Position numbers and translations under genes: made by a program. From assembly GCA_963693315.1 (NCBI GenBank), contig OY856188.1:202938050-203002049 (forward strand): a DNA stretch of 64,000 bases, read 5' to 3'. The first letter of the stretch is position 1, and the number at the start of each line of letters is the position of its first letter. This document shows, one piece after another, positions 35,050 through 44,598 of the stretch. The notes under the pieces are model-generated. The model saw only the letters and a program-made list of their open reading frames with translations. It was not told the DNA's origin and made no database searches. The DNA is from Diogma glabrata (Eukaryota > Arthropoda > Insecta > Diptera > Cylindrotomidae).

Positions 35050-35934
35050 TTAGGAGTCTTGATTTAGACTGAGGTTTTGTACTTGAAACCCCAACTCTTC
35101 GTCTTCTGTTACATCAGTTATTGCTCTAACATTTCTTCTAGTATTGTTTGCGTAAGTATTGGTATTGAGCGTATTTGGACGATTTCTATTATAATATGTA
35201 TTGTTGGTACTAAACTGTCTTCCACGGTTGAAATTTGAATTGTAATTTTGACGAAAATTTCTTCTATTAATATTCCCATTAAAATTACGTTCGTTAAAAG
35301 TATTTTGTCTGAAATACTCATTATTTATATGTCCATAACCTCTACCTCCACGGGTAAATCGTAGTATGTTTGCCGCTTTTGCAGTTTTTTCTGCACTAAT
35401 AGCCTCGTTAAACTTGGCTACCATTTCATCTATATTATCATACTCCTGCAACATTGCTGCTTGAATGCTGTTGTTCGTTGCATAAACCATTTTGATGTTG
35501 GATTTAACATCGCTGATTGCTATTTTGTTGGCATTTTCTATCGGCATGCCAAGAGTTTTGTATGCTAAGCATAACTCAGATCTAAGACTTATAATTTTTT
35601 GTATATATTGGTCTTTGTTTATGAGAGTTAAACTATTTAATGCTGATTTTACTTGCTCAACTGTTTTACCAGAGCATTTCCTTTTTAAATTATCAATAAT
35701 TTCATCTATCGTGGTAACATTATCCGGTACAGCTTCTTCAGCCTTCTCTTTTAATTTTGTTAAAATAATAGTAATTGTTTGAGCTATGTTCGCTTCGTTT
35801 GTGATTGTAGTTTTAACTACATTTAATTTTCTTAAGAAATGAGTCAAATCTGTAGCATTTCCATCGTAATTTTCTGTAATGATTTTGTTGACGAGGGAGA
35901 TTATATAAACTGGTGTTAACGCAGTATTCGTCAT
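35050..35934 (-). CDS. gag: gag, nucleocapsid precursor without zinc knuckle
   Basis: The 294-codon frame is intact. The first 170 residues are helical and polar, as in retrotransposon capsid regions (for example LKRKCSGKTVEQVKSALNSL). From about residue 195 the protein turns into an Arg, Gly and Asn rich tail (GGRGYGHINN, NFRQNYNSNFNRGRQF) that should bind RNA. No CCHC knuckle is present, so the basic tail probably replaces it, as in other mdg1/412-type Gag proteins. The Met start at 35932-35934 follows a long leader. The frame ends at 35050, overlapping pol in the -1 frame. Confidence 0.88.
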   Translation of the reverse strand: MTNTALTPVYIISLVNKIITENYDGNATDLTHFLRKLNVVKTTITNEANIAQTITIILTKLKEKAEEAVPDNVTTIDEIIDNLKRKCSGKTVEQVKSALNSLTLINKDQYIQKIISLRSELCLAYKTLGMPIENANKIAISDVKSNIKMVYATNNSIQAAMLQEYDNIDEMVAKFNEAISAEKTAKAANILRFTRGGRGYGHINNEYFRQNTFNERNFNGNINRRNFRQNYNSNFNRGRQFSTNNTYYNRNRPNTLNTNTYANNTRRNVRAITDVTEDEELGFQVQNLSLNQDS

Positions 35935-36725
35935 TGTTTTTGTTTCAACTACGTCAATAGGTGTGTTAAAAAAAATTTTAATTTCGTCAGATTCTACCTT
36001 AGAGAATGGTAGGACGTTTAGAAAACTAAATCTATTATATTCTATTCTAGAAAATAAATCACTAAAAATTATAGGGGAAACCTATAGAACCAAAAAGAAA
36101 GCCAAAACACCTAAAAAAGTATTCTACAAGTAATAAAAAATATTCTACTGAAAACAAGTGTTCTACAAGGTTACTATTGAAATATTCTGATTTCAATCAA
36201 ACAAAAATTCGAACAACAATGTACTTATAACAATACTCAGTAATTTTTTATATCTTATTATTTTATAAAATGTTTTAAAATTCTAAATGACTTTATCGTC
36301 TACCATAATAAAAATAATACCTCAATGAAATCAATTATACCTTAGGAATTATCTTCATCAGCATTTTAAAGAAAATATAACAAAAATCAAACACTAAACA
36401 CATTAAACATATTTTGATCAAATTAATTTCATTTCTTTTATTTTAGTATTTATTTTTTTCGTTTCATTTAACGAAAACAACAAAAAAATTATTAGTAAAA
36501 TTTTAACGAAAACATAACTTTTCTTTGCTTATTCAATTTCATATTTTTCTGTTTTTCTTTTTTTCTTAAAAAAAAAATTGAAAGGTCAGTTAATTATTTA
36601 CTTAATCACTTATTACATAATTAAATTGAAAAAAAAATTCTAATTCTATATTCATTTAATAAATTTAATTTAAAATGATAACTTACAATCTTATTTAAGT
36701 GGTTTTGATCCAAATTCCAAATATG

Positions 36726-36941
36726 TCATCCTTCGTGTAACTTTATCCCATATGTCCCATTTCTTGATGATTTTTTGGATGAGATAATATTTCTTGATGA
36801 TCTTGATGTGTTAATATTATTGCTTGATGATTTTTTTTTTGAAAATATTAAATTTGATGACATCTTTTTAGAATTGATATGAGATCTGCGTGTTGTTACA
36901 TTGTTTTTATACATGATCAAGATCAATGCGAGATCTTGCAA
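36726..36941 (-). CDS. Small basic leader ORF (71 aa)
   Basis: The frame overlaps the end of the 91-aa leader ORF in another register. The product is rich in Ser, Lys, Asn and Arg, with an internal near-repeat (TSRSSRNIISSKKSSRN). I recognise no domain. It could be a spurious frame in an AT-rich leader. The fact that the repeats keep the frame open is only weak support for coding. Confidence 0.3.
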   Translation of the reverse strand: MQDLALILIMYKNNVTTRRSHINSKKMSSNLIFSKKKSSSNNINTSRSSRNIISSKKSSRNGTYGIKLHEG

Positions 36942-37182
36942 TCTCTCTTGTAATGCTTTTCTTGATTTTATTGTTAGCGAGTTGTATGGCTTTACAACAG
37001 CTAAACACTATTATTGCGATTATTATTAAAACTAAAATAACAATCAATATGCTATTTGTGAGTTGATTTGAATTTGTAATGGTGTTAATCACTTCATTGT
37101 GGTTACTTAGCCCTTGATTCTTTGAGTCTTTAATAATTGTGGGCGTTGGTTCTTCAATTTTTGAATATGGAGAGCCCATCAC
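36907..37182 (-). CDS. Small leader ORF with one transmembrane segment (91 aa)
   Basis: The frame starts soon after the primer site. Residues 1-42 are polar, with Pro, Asn and Ser. About 20 hydrophobic residues follow (ILIVILVLIIIAIIVFS), then a Cys pair (CCK) and a basic stretch (NNKIKKS). The plan resembles a single-pass membrane protein with a palmitoylation-type Cys pair. Retroelements of the 412/mdg1 group are known for short ORFs in the leader, but I cannot name a homologue. Function is unknown. Confidence 0.5.
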   Translation of the reverse strand: MMGSPYSKIEEPTPTIIKDSKNQGLSNHNEVINTITNSNQLTNSILIVILVLIIIAIIVFSCCKAIQLANNKIKKSITREIARSRIDLDHV

Positions 37183-37289
37183 TGAACATTACTTATGTTT
37201 GTTTTATTTGTATAAATTGATATTGAAAGTTTCTTTTTTTCACAAAGTAACCACTTCACAAATTATTATATTCACTGTATTATACGAAG

Positions 37290-37301
37290 TCACGGTCGCC
37301 A
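37290..37301 (-). promoter_or_regulatory. Primer binding site, tRNA-Arg type
   Basis: Directly inside the 5' LTR the plus strand reads TCACGGTCGCCA, which equals the 3' end of an arginine tRNA with CCA. Read as the element strand it is TGGCGACCGTGA, the priming site used by mdg1/412 relatives. Confidence 0.85.
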
Positions 37302-37643
37302 TGATGAGATCTTTTTAGTTACCAATTAATTAAAACACTTTAGATATAGTTTATTAGAGTTTATTTAAATTAATTAATTATATTTATTTAGAAAGGTGTG
37401 TACACTTCGTTGTCTAATTAATTACTATATCTATTCTAATAATGTATGCTTTTATTTCGAATGGATTTATGAGGTAAGCATTTATATTCGACACCGCACA
37501 TGCCAAATATATTATTTGTTTTCCGGTGCTCGCTTGCACACGCCAAGCATATTTTGCTTACCGTTGCATTTCATTATTAAAGAAATATACCTTGTACTTT
37601 TCTTTAATAATGAAATATAGTGAGCTCATAAAGACTCACTACA
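37302..37643 (-). repeat. 5' LTR (342 bp)
   Basis: It has the same sequence as 29529-29870. It lies next to the primer binding site, so it is the 5' LTR of the minus-strand element and should carry its promoter. Confidence 0.92.
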
Positions 37644-37647
37644 GTAT

Positions 37648-38030
37648 GAATACTCAACAGTATCTAACTGTAATGCAAACAAGTTTACGACCAGCTTCGA
37701 TCTTGGTTTCGTTGAACGGAGTATTTTGAGTTTATGCAAGATGGAGCACCCTGTCATCGCTCAAAAACAGTCTCTGATTATTTAAAATCAGAAAAAATCA
37801 AGGTTCTCCAGTGGCCAGGCAACTCTCCCGACATGAACCCTATCGAAAATGTCTGGGCAGTTCTAAAAAAAAAATTGAGTGAAGAACAATTGACGAATAA
37901 GTCTGATTTAGTTGAAAAAATAAAATATATGTGGAAAAATGACGGTGACATTAAGAAAACGCATTAAAAGTATGCCAAAAAGAATAAAGCAATTGTTAAA
38001 AAATAAGGGCAAGTGGACAAAATATTAATT
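37648..38030 (+). pseudogene. Tc1-like transposase, C-terminal part
   Basis: After the LTR element the transposase resumes with NTQQYLTVMQTSL, then shifts frame near 37725. The 37734 frame reads MQDGAPCHRSKTVSDYL, carrying the second catalytic Asp at 37740. PGNSPDMNPIENVW follows, with the catalytic Glu at 37845-37847. There are 34 residues between Asp and Glu, so the signature is DD34E, the Tc1 type. The protein ends near 37967-38030. Confidence 0.85.
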
Positions 38031-38199
38031 TTTTTAACCAACATTAATTATTCTTGATTTGTTTTTATGTAAGTGGATGTTCTAATAATTAATAAATTGA
38101 ATTATACCATTTTATGGCTCTATAAAAACTAAAATCTTTGTTTTTTATATAATATTGTTAAAAATTTGAGTGAGTACAATTCATTGATCAGGTACTGTA

Positions 38200-39409
38200 A
38201 TAGATTACTTTATTTATACAGTGAAACGTTGTATACGGCAGATATTATTTATGAAATGATCTTAAGTTGTTTGATAGTACGAAATGAAGGTATGATTAAT
38301 GTGATGACCGTTTGTTTTGGATTTTAAAAGAAAATGTCTAAATGCTCAGAACGGGATAACCACTTAACAGCAAATTTTATTATGATAAAAAAAATTAAGA
38401 TGTTGAAGAAATAAATTATTGATGTTACCGAATTTCACCTGCACCCCTATCCTTGACCGTAGAAGCGAAGGGCTTGTTGAACAGTAGTATTAAATTATTG
38501 TTTTACCTGTCATGTCTCGAAGAAAATGCTCCAGTTGAGACACAGCGGGCCTTAGCATGGCAACACCACCCAAAGTCGTAGTACAAAGCTAGTAAGTATA
38601 TACAAATGAGTCAAAAGATAGATACAAGGGGAGATTTACAAATTAAATAAGTTCTCTTGTAATAAAGGATAAAAATATTGACTATCATGACAATGAAATT
38701 AAGTCCCATACTTGGAAGTCATATCGGGCAATTGTATGTGGAACTAATGGCATATTTGAGTCATTATCTCCTTCTACGCGCATCAGGCTCCCCAAAAGAA
38801 TTGAAAAAAATTCCCAATGCTTTTACTGGGCAGTGCCTTCAAGTACCAAAATTTAAATTAAGGTGCATAAAGAATCAATATTTGCTATTTTTGACGATGA
38901 GGACTATCAAAAAAAAATTAAAAATTTTGGTAGGATATTTGGAAATTAATAGGAGGAGGAAACTAAAACAAACCACAATCAGATAACCGCAGACTGAGAA
39001 AAAATATCACTCTTAAGTGGCGCTCATCTAACCGGAACACGTTAATATGCTTAAACTTTAAAGCATATTGGATAATTTATACCAATTTGCACCACTTAAG
39101 CGATGTTGTCGTACTAAGACTCGCTGTTGTGGTCGAAACGTCCGTGGTCGGATTCGCGTCCGTAGATTATACTGTTCTTAGGTCTTCTTGATTGCAACTA
39201 ATAAATGTTGTTGCACGCTGGATCTGATGGTCGCTAATGGTTCCGCGTGATAAAACTCTTCGACAATTAGATCACCGAGACTATGAAGGGCTTGATCTTG
39301 GGTTCGAACAGTCTGAATTAGATCACCAACAAATCAAAATGTGACACAAAAATCTCTACAAAAATCGATGTGTGGATTGGCAGAAGAAAATTTACGATGT
39401 TTAATGCCG
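38200..39409. other. Unassigned stretch
   Basis: No gene was recognised. The frame at 38678-38986 has no motif. AATGTTGTTGCACGCTGGATC near 39203 slightly resembles the start of the putative solo LTR at 32704, but the match is too short to call. Sequence near 39300-39409 may belong to the retroelement whose protease relic lies beyond the next element. Confidence 0.35.
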
Positions 39410-40746
39410 GCGTCGCACAATGGTTCAAAACCTATTAAAACACGCGCATAAGTGAGAAAACAAATTTTTTTTTTCTCATAACTGACCATTTGTTTATTTG
39501 TTTTGATTACTACTCAAAAACCTCTCCATTTAGCGTTTCGAGAAATATTACAAAATGAAAACATCAAATTTCTTTCAAAATGCCAAACATATTCCAAAAA
39601 TTATTACAAAATCAAAGATTGGAACTTTTTTCATAAAAATATTGCAAAAATTATAAGAAAATCAAAAATTGAAACTTTTTCCAGAATTCTTAAAATATTG
39701 CAAAAATTATAACAAAATCAAAAATACAAACGTTTTTCAAAATTCTAAAAATATTCCAAAAATTATAACAAAATCAAAAATTGAAACTTATTGAAAAATT
39801 CTTAATATATTGCAAAAATAATAAAAAATCAAAAAAAACTTTTTTCAAAATTCTAAAAATATTCCAAAAATATAATAAAACCAAAAAAAAAAAAAACTTT
39901 TTTCAAAATTCTAAAAATATTCCAAAAATTATTAAAAAATCAAAAATTGAAACTTTTTTCAAAAATCTAAAAATATTGCAAAATTCATAATTCACAAATT
40001 GAAAAATTCAAACTTTTTCAAAAATTCATTAGAATATTGTAAAAATTATAACAAAATCATGTCATACAAATAATTAATGTCATACAAATGTTCATGTCAT
40101 ACAAATAATTAATTTTATTTTTTTCCGAAAAATTGGTTAGAAAAATAAATAAAAACCATTTTTGACACACTTGACAATGCTTTTTTGACAAACTTATAAT
40201 ACAATTCTCAATTTCATGTTCAATCACATTTCATGTCATACAAATAATTAATTTCATTTTTTTTCACAAAAAATTGGGAAAAAAACTAAATAAAAAATTC
40301 TTTTGACACTCTTGACAATATTTTTTGACAAACTTACAATGCAAAATCTCAATAATACGTCCTACTGCATGTTCAATTACATTTCATGTCATACAAATAA
40401 TTAATTTTATTTTTTTCCAAAAAATTGTGTAAAAAATAAATGAAAATCTTCTTTTGACACACTTAACAACATTTTTTAACACACTTGACAACAACCTCCA
40501 GCGGTTTTTCCAGATTTCTAAAACGTCGAGAAATGCCAAAAAAGTAGGGATAAGAATTTCACTTTTGGCTCGAGAATGTAATACTTAGGTCTTTCAGACC
40601 GGTTTACTTGATTGATTGATTGAATGATTTACTTTCTGAAAAATAATTTAAACGAAAAATATACTAAACATCCACGTAGAATTATTTAAAAGGGAGCAAA
40701 ATAATAATGCGCGTGTTTCAATAGGTTTTGAACCATTGTGCGTCGC
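39410..40746. mobile_element. TIR-bounded element containing the A-rich minisatellite
   Basis: A 40-bp terminal inverted repeat is present. The left end has GCGTCGCACAATGGTTCAAA, then ACCTATTAAAACACGCGCAT (39410-39449). The right end 40707-40746 is its complement with about two mismatches. TTAA lies directly after the right end and five bases before the left end, hinting at a TTAA target. The interior holds the A-rich minisatellite and its conserved tail (39490-40600). It is non-coding. It is the only one of the three minisatellite copies for which termini are obvious. Confidence 0.75.
39490..40600 (+). repeat. A-rich minisatellite block, family copy 2
   Basis: Repeats of AAAATTATAACAAAATCAAA and TTTTTCAAAATTCTAAAAA run to about 40060. 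ACACTTGACAAC, TTTTTTGACAAACTTA and TCATACAAATAATTAAT blocks follow, repeated three times, and then CCTCCAGCGGTTTTTCC and CTTTCAGACCGG. The order matches copies 1 and 3. Confidence 0.75.
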
Positions 40747-40925
40747 TTAACAATTCTAAGGAATTTCTTCCTAGAAGGCTGATTGCGGCTCCACTATCTA
40801 GAAGTCCAAACACACCGATACATGATATTGTCATCAATTTTTGGAACTATTTCTTTTCTTTCAAGGTGCTAAGAAAATGTTTTCCTACAGTCGATCCATT
40901 TGTACTCTATAGTCGAACATGATTC
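40747..40925 (-). pseudogene. Retrotransposon aspartic protease relic
   Basis: Read on the minus strand, a segment encodes CIGVFGLLDSGAAISLLGRN and then SLELL. This matches the LLDSGAxxSLLG active site of Gypsy or errantivirus-type proteases. The upstream part (FDYRVQMDRL) is broken by stops. The element abuts the right end of the TIR element, which probably inserted into it. Confidence 0.7.
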
Positions 40926-41155
40926 TGGAATTGGGCCATTATGAACTGTTAAACTCGTGTTGTGTGATCTCTCTGACATGCATAGTTATGTTACCACAGT
41001 TTACCAGCTCGGCGATAAAAATACCCTTATATTCCTAATAAACTCTTATTTTGGAAACACCAATTTAATAATCGTTTTCACCACTTTAATAATCGTCTAA
41101 GCTCAATGAAAATGACTGCAAAAATAAATAATAATATTCTTTCTATCTCTTACAG
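40926..41155. other. Sequence upstream of the first visible PAQR3 exon
   Basis: The stretch ends in a good 3' splice site: a pyrimidine-rich tract ATTCTTTCTATCTCTTACAG at 41136-41155. It is therefore read as the end of an upstream intron whose 5' exon was not found. Confidence 0.6.
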
Positions 41156-41719
41156 AATGAAAAGACATCCGAACAATATTTTGAAGAAAGCCGTAGTTAT
41201 TGCTTATCACGGACATGTCAACAACAACAACATACAAATACTGTAAACAATAATAAAAAAAATGAGAAAGAAGAAGAGGCTAACTTTGATGAGTATGATA
41301 AATGCCGGCAGCTTTTAACTTATGATGATGCCCCAAAGCATATGCAATTTAATCCATATATACGAACAGGTTACCGAAGAATATTATCAACAAAAATGTG
41401 CCTTGAAAGTGTCTTTTGGTGGACGAACGAAACAATAAATATTTGGAGTCACGTTTTTGGCTGTTTTTTGTTTATAGCTTTGACAATCAATGATATTGCA
41501 TTTTTGAAGATGCATGCAACATTTACGGATAAAATATTAGTTGGAGGGATATTGTTCTGTTTTCAAGCTTGTATGGTTTTATCATCGATTTATCATACGT
41601 TTTCTTGTCGTTCGGAGAAGGCTTATGAATGTTTTTTAGCTTATGATTTATTTGGAATTGCGTTGTCGTTGCTAGCAATCTATATTAGTGGAATTTACTA
41701 TGCATTTTGGTGTCATACG
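41156..41719 (+). CDS. PAQR3: PAQR3-like receptor, first visible coding exon
   Basis: This 188-codon exon encodes a member of the progestin/adipoQ receptor family. PAQR3 (also called RKTG) is a Golgi seven-transmembrane protein that restrains Raf signalling in mammals. A polar, Gln and Asn rich N-terminal stretch leads to QFNPYIRTGYR and then NETINIWSHVFG, the start of membrane helix 1. FCFQACMVLSSIYHTFSCRSE carries the conserved S..H..SC motif that helps bind zinc in the family. DLFGIALSLLAIYISGIYYAF is the next helix pair. The exon ends in phase 0 before GTAAGC at 41720. It may continue a 5' exon, because an acceptor precedes it and the first in-frame Met is internal (41342). Assignment to PAQR3 rests on my recall of the human protein. 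Confidence 0.88.
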
Positions 41720-42105
41720 GTAAGCTTATTTTATTATGTTTTTTATTAAGAGTAACTTGAAATTTAGTCAATCCAATGGACTTGCTAAATGTCAACAATA
41801 TTGTATGACGTATCGACTAGATGTCACAACAACACACATCTTTAGTATTTTTCATAACTTTTATGCATTGAAACCGGTCAACACTATTGATTTCAGCAAA
41901 TCATTCCATATACTGTCCTAAAACGATCTACACATCTATAGACTTATCCATCGCACACCGATCTGCCTCATCGAATTGCAAATGTGCCCGAAAAATCTAA
42001 CATCAGATGCTGTTTATGTTAAAGTTAAGAATAATATAAGAACTGAATCTAAAAAATTATGGTGCAAATTATGAAACTTTTTGCAATCCATACAATTTTA
42101 GAGCG

Positions 42106-42180
42106 ATCTAGTTTCGAACCAATGAAAAAATTTTAAACTTTAAAAAGTTTATCATTCTCATCAGGGCTAGCCGACTAGAT
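42106..42180 (-). ncRNA. Hammerhead ribozyme, unit 1
   Basis: Minus strand, same 75-nt sequence as 44145-44219, where the fold is described. All core bases are intact. Confidence 0.7.
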
Positions 42181-42559
42181 AAACTCTACCAAAAAATGTC
42201 AACGCTAATAAATATAAACCAAAAATTAGGTTACAACTCTAGCGAAGTGTAAAAACAAAAAATTTACATAAACATACATTTAATAAATTCAGGTTTAGTC
42301 AATTAATTTCTCTGGTGATCACTGTTTTGTTATACTCTAGACATTCTAGTATTGAATAACAAACTTGTATCGGTGAGAGGAAGATGACTAGTCTTCACTT
42401 GTGTCTATTGACACATTATCAACAATTAATTCAGTAAATTATTTGTGATATAACATCACCCCGATGGAAAATCTCCCATCAAGAATAATATAAGAACTGA
42501 ATCTAAAAAATTATGGTGCAAATTATGAAACTTTTTGCAATCCATACAATTTTAGAGCG

Positions 42560-42634
42560 ATCTAGTTTCGAACCAATGAAAAAATTTTAAACTTTAAAAA
42601 GTTTATCATTCTCATCAGGGCTAGCCGACTAGAT
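42560..42634 (-). ncRNA. Hammerhead ribozyme, unit 2
   Basis: Minus-strand copy offset by exactly 454 bp from unit 1, with intact core and stem III. Confidence 0.7.
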
Positions 42635-43013
42635 AAACTCTACCAAAAAATGTCAACGCTAATAAATATAAACCAAAAATTAGGTTACAACTCTAGCGAA
42701 GTGTAAAAACAAAAAATTTACATAAACATACATTTAATAAATTCAGGTTTAGTCAATTAATTTCTCTGGTGATCACTGTTTTGTTATACTCTAGACATTC
42801 TAGTATTGAATAACAAACTTGTATCGGTGAGAGGAAGATGACTAGTCTTCACTTGTGTCTATTGACACATTATCAACAATTAATTCAGTAAATTATTTGT
42901 GATATAACATCACCCCGATGGAAAATCTCCCATCAAGAATAATATAAGAACTGAATCTAAAAAATTATGGTGCAAATTATGAAACTTTTTGCAATCCATA
43001 CAATTTTAGAGCG

Positions 43014-43088
43014 ATCTAGTTTCGAACCAATGAAAAAATTTTAAACTTTAAAAAGTTTATCATTCTCATCAGGGCTAGCCGACTAGAT
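43014..43088 (-). ncRNA. Hammerhead ribozyme, unit 3
   Basis: Minus-strand copy, 454 bp further on, with intact core and stem III. Confidence 0.7.
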
Positions 43089-43467
43089 AAACTCTACCAA
43101 AAAATGTCAACGCTAATAAATATAAACCAAAAATTAGGTTACAACTCTAGCGAAGTGTAAAAACAAAAAATTTACATAAACATACATTTAATAAATTCAG
43201 GTTTAGTCAATTAATTTCTCTGGTGATCACTGTTTTGTTATACTCTAGACATTCTAGTATTGAATAACAAACTTGTATCGGTGAGAGGAAGATGACTAGT
43301 CTTCACTTGTGTCTATTGACACATTATCAACAATTAATTCAGTAAATTATTTGTGATATAACATCACCCCGATGGAAAATCTCCCATCAAGAATAATATA
43401 AGAACTGAATCTAAAAAATTATGGTGCAAATTATGAAACTTTTTGCAATCCATACAATTTTAGAGCG

Positions 43468-43542
43468 ATTTAGTTTCGAACCAATGAAAAAATTTTAAAC
43501 TTTAAAAAGTTTATCATTCTCATCAGGGCTAGCCGACTAGAT
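43468..43542 (-). ncRNA. Hammerhead ribozyme, unit 4, with a stem III mismatch
   Basis: Here ATCTAGT is ATTTAGT on the plus strand. In the ribozyme strand this turns the G at position 15.5 into A, giving an A-C mismatch in the middle of the 7-bp stem III. Core and cleavage triplet are unchanged, so activity may be reduced. Confidence 0.65.
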
Positions 43543-44144
43543 AAACTCTACCAAAAAATGTCAACGCTAATAAATATAAACCAAAAATTAGGTTACAACT
43601 CTAGCGAAGTGTAAAAACAAAAAATTTACATAAACATACATTTAATAAATTCAGGTTTAGTCAATTAATTTCTCTGGTGATCACTGTTTTGTTATACTCT
43701 AGACATTCTAGTATTGAATAACAAACTTGTATCGGTGAGAGGAAGATGACTAGTCTTCACTTGTGTCTATTGACACATTATCAACAATTAATTCAGTAAA
43801 TTATTTGTGATATAACATCACCCCGATGGAAAATCTCCCATCAAGAATAATATATTTCCATCGGGGTGATGTTATATCACAAATAATTTACTGAATTAAT
43901 TGTTGATAATGTGTCAATAGACACAAGTGAAGACTAGTCATCTTCCTCTCACCGATACAAGTTTGTTATTCAATACTAGAATGTCTAGAGTATAACAAAA
44001 CAGTGATCACCAGAGAAATTAATTGACTAAACCTGAATTTATTAAATGTATGTTTATGTAAATTTTTTGTTTTTACACTTCGCTAGAGTTGTAACCTAAT
44101 TCTTGGTTTATATTTATTAGCGTTGACATTTTTTGGTAGAGTTT

Positions 44145-44219
44145 ATCTAGTCGGCTAGCCCTGATGAGAATGATAAACTTTTTAAAGTTTAAAATTTTTT
44201 CATTGGTTCGAAACTAGAT
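44145..44219 (+). ncRNA. Hammerhead ribozyme, unit 5, sense to the host gene
   Basis: Stem III is perfect over 7 bp: ATCTAGT (44145-44151) pairs with ACTAGAT (44213-44219). The cleavage triplet is GTC with C17 at 44152. Stem I is GGCTAGCC (44153-44160), a self-complementary octamer that can close as 2 bp plus a CTAG loop or dimerise. The catalytic box CTGATGA is at 44161-44167. Stem II starts with GAA and ends with TTC, with an internal hairpin TAAACTTT/AAAGTTTA (44174-44191). GAAA is at 44210-44213. All invariant hammerhead nucleotides are present. The short stem I is the main weakness. Cleavage would fall between 44152 and 44153 and cut the receptor's pre-mRNA within its intron. Confidence 0.75.
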
Positions 44220-44598
44220 CGCTCTAAAATTGTATGGATTGCAAAAAGTTTCATAATTTGCACCATAATTTTTTAGATTCAGTTCTTATATTATTCTTGA
44301 TGGGAGATTTTCCATCGGGGTGATGTTATATCACAAATAATTTACTGAATTAATTGTTGATAATGTGTCAATAGACACAAGTGAAGACTAGTCATCTTCC
44401 TCTCACCGATACAAGTTTGTTATTCAATACTAGAATGTCTAGAGTATAACAAAACAGTGATCACCAGAGAAATTAATTGACTAAACCTGAATTTATTAAA
44501 TGTATGTTTATGTAAATTTTTTGTTTTTACACTTCGCTAGAGTTGTAACCTAATTTTTGGTTTATATTTATTAGCGTTGACATTTTTTGGTAGAGTTT

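Larger units (their letters stand above)
35935..37289 (-). other. Long untranslated leader of the LTR element
   Basis: About 1.35 kb lie between the primer site and gag, unusually long and very AT-rich. Two small minus-strand frames occur at the upstream end (36907-37182 and 36726-36941). The remainder (35935-36725) has no recognised content. Confidence 0.7.
29529..37643 (-). mobile_element. mdg1/412-like Ty3/Gypsy LTR retrotransposon, near full length
   Basis: The element is oriented on the minus strand, with a 5' LTR at 37302-37643 and a 3' LTR at 29529-29870. It is flanked by a 4-5 bp target duplication ((A)GTAT at 29524-29528 and 37643-37647). The order is LTR, tRNA-Arg primer site, leader with small ORFs, gag, pol, polypurine tract, LTR. 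The LTRs appear identical by eye, so insertion is recent. Pol is split by a later 1-kb insertion at 32704-33712. No envelope gene follows pol. Confidence 0.92.
28441..38197 (+). mobile_element. Tc1-like transposon interrupted by an LTR retrotransposon
   Basis: The left terminus CAGTACCTGATCATTGAATT.. begins at 28441 and its inverted match ends at 38197. Each is flanked by the TA dinucleotide (28439-28440 and 38198-38199) used by Tc1/mariner. The transposase is at 28844-29528 and 37648-38030. All of 29529-37643 is the inserted LTR element. Removing that insertion leaves a Tc1-like element of about 1.6 kb, a usual size for the family. Confidence 0.9.

Noticed and set aside
37288..37301. tRNA gene fragment (CACGGTCGCCA)
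   Set aside because: The sequence is the primer binding site of the LTR element. No tRNA cloverleaf exists around it.
38678..38986. 102-codon plus-strand frame
   Set aside because: No domain or homology recognised and composition resembles translated non-coding DNA.
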